Below the pieces are notes generated by a model. It was not told the DNA's origin. It saw only the letters and a list, made by a program, of their open reading frames with translations, and ran no database searches. Both the position numbers and the translations under genes were made by a program. This document shows, piece by piece, positions 61,008 to 64,000 of a DNA stretch of 64,000 nucleotides; the stretch's first letter is position 1; each line of letters begins with the position of its first letter. Origin of the DNA: Pyropia yezoensis (Eukaryota; Rhodophyta; Bangiophyceae; Bangiales; Bangiaceae); NCBI GenBank assembly GCA_009829735.1, contig CM020618.1, positions 15,668,568 through 15,732,567 on the forward strand, read 5' to 3'.

Positions 61008-62015
61008 ATGGCCGCCCGCCCACCGACGCCAGAGCCACCGCCTCCTGCCACCACGGCCATTGGGGGGAGGCACGCGGCGAAGACACGCCGGTCGCGGCGG
61101 CGACGGTCGGCGGCGGCGGAGCGGCCGCAGCGGCCGCAGAAGTGGCGAAAATGGGTGTCCAGCCGGCCGCGAAGGCCGGGCTGGCGGCCGCGGGCTGCGG
61201 CCGGGGGGGTAAGCGCGGCGGCTGCAGGGGGTGGCGCTCGGCGTGGGGGTGCAACCCCCCCCGCCGACCCCGCCACGACCGCCTCGGTCGCCAGGGCGGC
61301 CGCTCAAGGGGCCGCGTCAAGGGACGGCGCCGCGGCTGCGGTGGCGATGGCGGCGGCAAGAGTTGGGGCGGCGGCGGCGGCATCGCCGGCCGCGCACGTC
61401 AAGTCAAGGACGACGGGCGGGGACAGTGAGGGTGGAGGCGGGGGAGATGGGGGAGTGCGGCCGGATGGGGGGGTTGATTCCCCCCTGTCGGTCCCCCCGC
61501 CACCGCCCTGTGTACCACCTCCACCCCCTTGCCCGCAGCGCGGCGCCGGCGCGCACGCGGTGGTGGTGACGGCGCTCGTTGCTATGGCGGCGGTGGCGGG
61601 CGGCGATGTGCCGGCCGCGGCAAGCCGGCTGCCGGCAGGGGGTGTCGGAGGGGGTGGCGGCGGTGTCGTGGGCGTTGGGGGGGAGGTGCTCGGCGGCGGG
61701 GCTATTTCGTCCGCCCCCGTCACCCCCCCCACGCTCTCCGGGGCCGCCGCCGCTGCCCGCACCGCTGTCGCCCCGGCGGCGCGGGGCGGAGGCATGGCGG
61801 TGCGAGTAGCGTTGACGCGCGGCGCCGAGTCAGTAGCGGCGGCGGGCGACTCGCGGCCTGCCTCCGAGAAGTCGGCAGCGGCGGGGGGCGGACGGGGTGA
61901 CGGTGGCGGGGGTGGCGGAGGGGTAATGCTTGACGGCGGGGGGCCGTCGTCCCTCCCGGGGCCTCCTCTCTTCGGGCCGCCGGCTCCCTCCGTAACGCCG
62001 CCTTTTGCGAGATGA
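61008..62015 (+). CDS. Ala/Gly/Pro-rich ORF of uncertain coding status
   Basis: 335 codons from ATG 61008 (MAARPPTPEPPPPATTAIGG). It contains an Arg-rich basic patch (AKTRRSRRRRSAAAERP), Trp-containing basic sequence (WRKWVSSRPRRPGWRP), Ala-rich helices and Gly runs. No family recognised. Reverse-strand frames are also open over much of it, so the strand is not secure. The basic patch could be a nuclear localisation signal if translated. Confidence 0.3.
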   Translation: MAARPPTPEPPPPATTAIGGRHAAKTRRSRRRRSAAAERPQRPQKWRKWVSSRPRRPGWRPRAAAGGVSAAAAGGGARRGGATPPADPATTASVARAAAQGAASRDGAAAAVAMAAARVGAAAAASPAAHVKSRTTGGDSEGGGGGDGGVRPDGGVDSPLSVPPPPPCVPPPPPCPQRGAGAHAVVVTALVAMAAVAGGDVPAAASRLPAGGVGGGGGGVVGVGGEVLGGGAISSAPVTPPTLSGAAAAARTAVAPAARGGGMAVRVALTRGAESVAAAGDSRPASEKSAAAGGGRGDGGGGGGGVMLDGGGPSSLPGPPLFGPPAPSVTPPFAR

Positions 62016-62587
62016 GAAGGGGTGGCGGCGCCACGGTGGTGGCGGGGCCAACTGGCGGTCCGATCTCAGCCGGAAATGGTCTGAGAACTACCGTTTCTAC
62101 TCGCGGAGGAGCGCCTTCTGGTCGTGGTCGTGGTCGTGAAGAGCGAGAACAGAACATCTGCATCGTGAGAGGCCTCTGCACCGCCCCAACCATTGTTCTC
62201 CGCTTTCAGCGCCATATGTAATAAACTCGGACCTGGTGGGGCCGACGGCGTCGATTTCGGGCGGCTCGCGGTCACGCTCTCCTGCTGTTACCGCGTCCCC
62301 AAAATGGAGTAGATAAATATCTAGCCTTCATAAACTCAACCCGAAGACGTAAGGCCAGGGTACTTTCGCGAACGCGCTTTCAGTTTCCAAGAACAATGGA
62401 CACAACACTGAAAGTGCTCCAGAAGAATTTGATCGGCGGGCGCGGGTCGCGATGGGTGGACGAGGAGCCCTTTGTCGTCGTAGGTCATGTTCGCCTCTAT
62501 CGTGCCCGCCGCCACATCCAGCCCTCCTTTCGCGCCCATTCCCTCCCCTCCCCACTCCACCCCACCCCCTTTCTCAGCCCCTTCACC
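62016..62587. other. Upstream region of the WDR18-like gene
   Basis: No gene on the plus strand. A minus-strand frame (62560-62336) reads a not unreasonable 74-residue peptide, but without start context, splice signal or homology I can name. Confidence 0.4.
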
Positions 62588-64000
62588 ATGACACCACCCT
62601 ACACTATTCTCTCCCTAGGTGCCGACGGTGTGCATTTGCACGGACCTGCCGACACGGCGCCCCGGCACACGCTGGCGCTCCCCGCCCCCCCCCCCGGCGC
62701 CCCCCCGCCCCCCTTTGCGCTCACCCACGACGGCGCCCGCCTGTACGTCTTCCCGCCCGGCGGCACGACCGCCTACGCGGTGCCGCCACGCGGGGGCGCG
62801 CCGCTCATGCGGGCGGCCCCGCCCGAGCGCCCGCTCGTCGCGGCCGCCGCTTCGCCGTGTGGGTCGTGGCTCGCCGCGGGAGCCGCCTCGGGCCGCGCTT
62901 ACGTGTGGGACGCCCCATCGGGCGCCCTCCTCCGCGCCTGGGATGCGCACTACCGGGGAGTGACGGCACTGGTTTGGACTGACGACGGGGGGGGGGTGGT
63001 CACTGCGGGGGGGGACGGCCTCGTCGCGCTGTGGCCGACGGTGGGGCTCGTCGCCACCCGGCCTCTGGCTGGGGGCCACGGCGGCGGTGGTGGCGGGGGG
63101 GATGCCGCCGCCCTGCCCCCCCCCCCCCTTGCGCCACCGACGGCCCTCGCGACGCTCTCCCCCCACGCCCTCCCCGTCAGCGCCATGGCGGTTGGCTCTG
63201 GCGGCGTGTCGGCCCGCCTCCTCACAGCCGCCGCCGACGGCGGCGCACGGGTGACCCACCTGCCGTCGGGGGCGGCGGTGGGCTCCATTCTCCTCCCCTC
63301 TCCCGCCAGCGCTGTCGCTTGGACGGCCGACGAGGCGGGCGCGTACGTGGGTTGTGCTGACGGGGGGGTACGGGCAGTCGCCGTCGACGCCCTTCACCCG
63401 GCAGTACCCGTCGCGCCCTCCTCGGCGCTCCGTGCGCCCACCTCGGCGGGCGCTGTCACCGACCTGGTCGTCCCGCCCGTGGGGGTTGGTGGCTGCGGCG
63501 GCGGTGGTGGTGGCGGCGGCGGCGGCCTCGTTGCCGCCTATGCCGACGGCAGCGTGCGTGTGTGGGCGCCAGCTGCCGGGGCGGTGCTCCGCTTGTATAG
63601 CCGCCACGCTGCCGGACGGGTGCGACTGGCGCTCCTCCCCCCTGCCGTTGGGGGCCACCCCCCCCCCGCAGGCACCGCCGCAGCGGCGGCCGCTGCCGCC
63701 GTCGGGGCCGCCGCAGCGCGGCCGCCGCCGCCGCTGGCGCGGATGGTGACCGCGGCCGAATGGGCGCCGCAGCTCGGTGCGCTCGACGGGGGCGGCGTCA
63801 CTGCCACCGCCGCTGCCGCGACCGCGGCCGCCGAAGCCCGCGCCGCCGCGGTGTGGGCGGCGGTGGACACGGCTGCGGCCGCCATCGGGGTGGCAGGCAC
63901 CCCGTCGGGCGGGGCAGCTGGCGGGGAACCTCCGGCTGTTGCAGCCGCTGCGGCCGCCACTGCCGCCGCGGCGGCGGCAGTGGAAGAGGTGGTTGCCCTG
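62588..64000 (+). CDS. WDR18: IPI3/WDR18-type WD40 protein, 3' end outside window
   Basis: The frame from ATG 62588 (context caccATGA; MTPPYTILSLGADGVHLHG) is open for 471 codons to the window edge without an intron. WD40 blades: FALTHDGARLYVFPPGG, then SPCGSWLAAGAASGRAYVWD-APSGALLRAWDAHYRGVT followed by ALVWTDDG and VVTAGGDGLVALW, then HALPVSAMAVGSGG...RLLTAAADGGARV, ILLPSPASAVAWTADEAGAYVGCADGGVRAV, and LVAAYADGSVRVWAP. The AAG-x-ASG-x-x-YVW...G-x-LLR-x-W-x-AHY block is characteristic of IPI3/WDR18, a subunit of the Rix1/PELP1-TEX10-WDR18 complex acting in nucleolar 60S pre-ribosome maturation. Gly- and Ala-rich insertions lie between blades. Blade 2 to 4 similarity makes me fairly sure of the subfamily. 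Confidence 0.8.
   Translation, partial: MTPPYTILSLGADGVHLHGPADTAPRHTLALPAPPPGAPPPPFALTHDGARLYVFPPGGTTAYAVPPRGGAPLMRAAPPERPLVAAAASPCGSWLAAGAASGRAYVWDAPSGALLRAWDAHYRGVTALVWTDDGGGVVTAGGDGLVALWPTVGLVATRPLAGGHGGGGGGGDAAALPPPPLAPPTALATLSPHALPVSAMAVGSGGVSARLLTAAADGGARVTHLPSGAAVGSILLPSPASAVAWTADEAGAYVGCADGGVRAVAVDALHPAVPVAPSSALRAPTSAGAVTDLVVPPVGVGGCGGGGGGGGGGLVAAYADGSVRVWAPAAGAVLRLYSRHAAGRVRLALLPPAVGGHPPPAGTAAAAAAAAVGAAAARPPPPLARMVTAAEWAPQLGALDGGGVTATAAAATAAAEARAAAVWAAVDTAAAAIGVAGTPSGGAAGGEPPAVAAAAAATAAAAAAVEEVVAL

Noticed and set aside
1-64000. CRISPR arrays, bacterial operons, ribosome binding sites or phage functions
   Set aside because: No spaced direct repeats of CRISPR type; the spliced kinase gene, LTR retrotransposons and WD40/CDK genes mark the window as eukaryotic.

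Overview
This window looks like a GC-rich eukaryotic nuclear genome. The features are Ty3/gypsy chromoviruses, intron-poor genes, very long Gly/Ala/Pro homopolymer tracts in proteins, and long G or C runs between genes. A bangiophyte red alga (Porphyra/Pyropia type) is my best guess, but that is an inference; nothing in the sequence proves the species.

Layout. 1-4484 holds most of a Ty3/gypsy element on the minus strand (E1). It seems to sit in the intron of a gene whose putative first coding exon is at 4838-4689. 6.0-10.4 kb carries two minus-strand genes: an Ala-rich coiled-coil protein and a secreted Ser/Pro-rich protein. 10.4-15.0 kb is low-complexity intergenic DNA, followed by a 794-bp terminal-inverted-repeat element (15015-15808).

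From about 16 to 43.2 kb is a four-level nest of retrotransposons. The outermost is E2, a decayed relative of E1: LTR, gag, pol on the plus strand, an antisense ORF on the minus strand, then an LTR. Inside its antisense ORF lies an inverted LTR (E5, 24187-24827 plus 42005-42216). Inside E5 lies E4 (24828-42004), a chromovirus with a canonical chromodomain. Inside E4's integrase lies E3 (30230-39958), which has 691-bp LTRs with about 5 differences, a perfect 5-bp target duplication and open gag and pol. By my count LTR divergence rises outward: E3 about 0.7%, E4 about 5%, E2 about 7%.

The most notable result is that E3 and E2 both carry a long minus-strand ORF (about 530-560 codons) between pol and the 3' LTR, and the two products are recognisably homologous. 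E3 gag ends in a textbook -1 slippery heptamer. The related E1 gag ends in the heptamer used for +1 frameshifting by yeast Ty3.

Beyond the nest are a Ty1/copia RNase H remnant (43.2-43.95 kb) and a truncated PIF/Harbinger-type transposase (45.7-46.2 kb). Host genes follow: a helical-repeat-like protein (47.6-48.7 kb), a three-exon CDK12/13 (CDKC)-like kinase with a huge poly-Gly N-terminus (49.5-54.35 kb), a membrane-anchored MINPP-like histidine phosphatase that appears to lack its catalytic residues (55.25-57.8 kb, minus), a sulfotransferase pseudogene fragment (59.9-60.1 kb), an uncertain Ala/Gly-rich ORF (61.0-62.0 kb), and the 5' part of an IPI3/WDR18-type WD40 gene that runs off the right edge. 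All percentages and alignments were done by eye.
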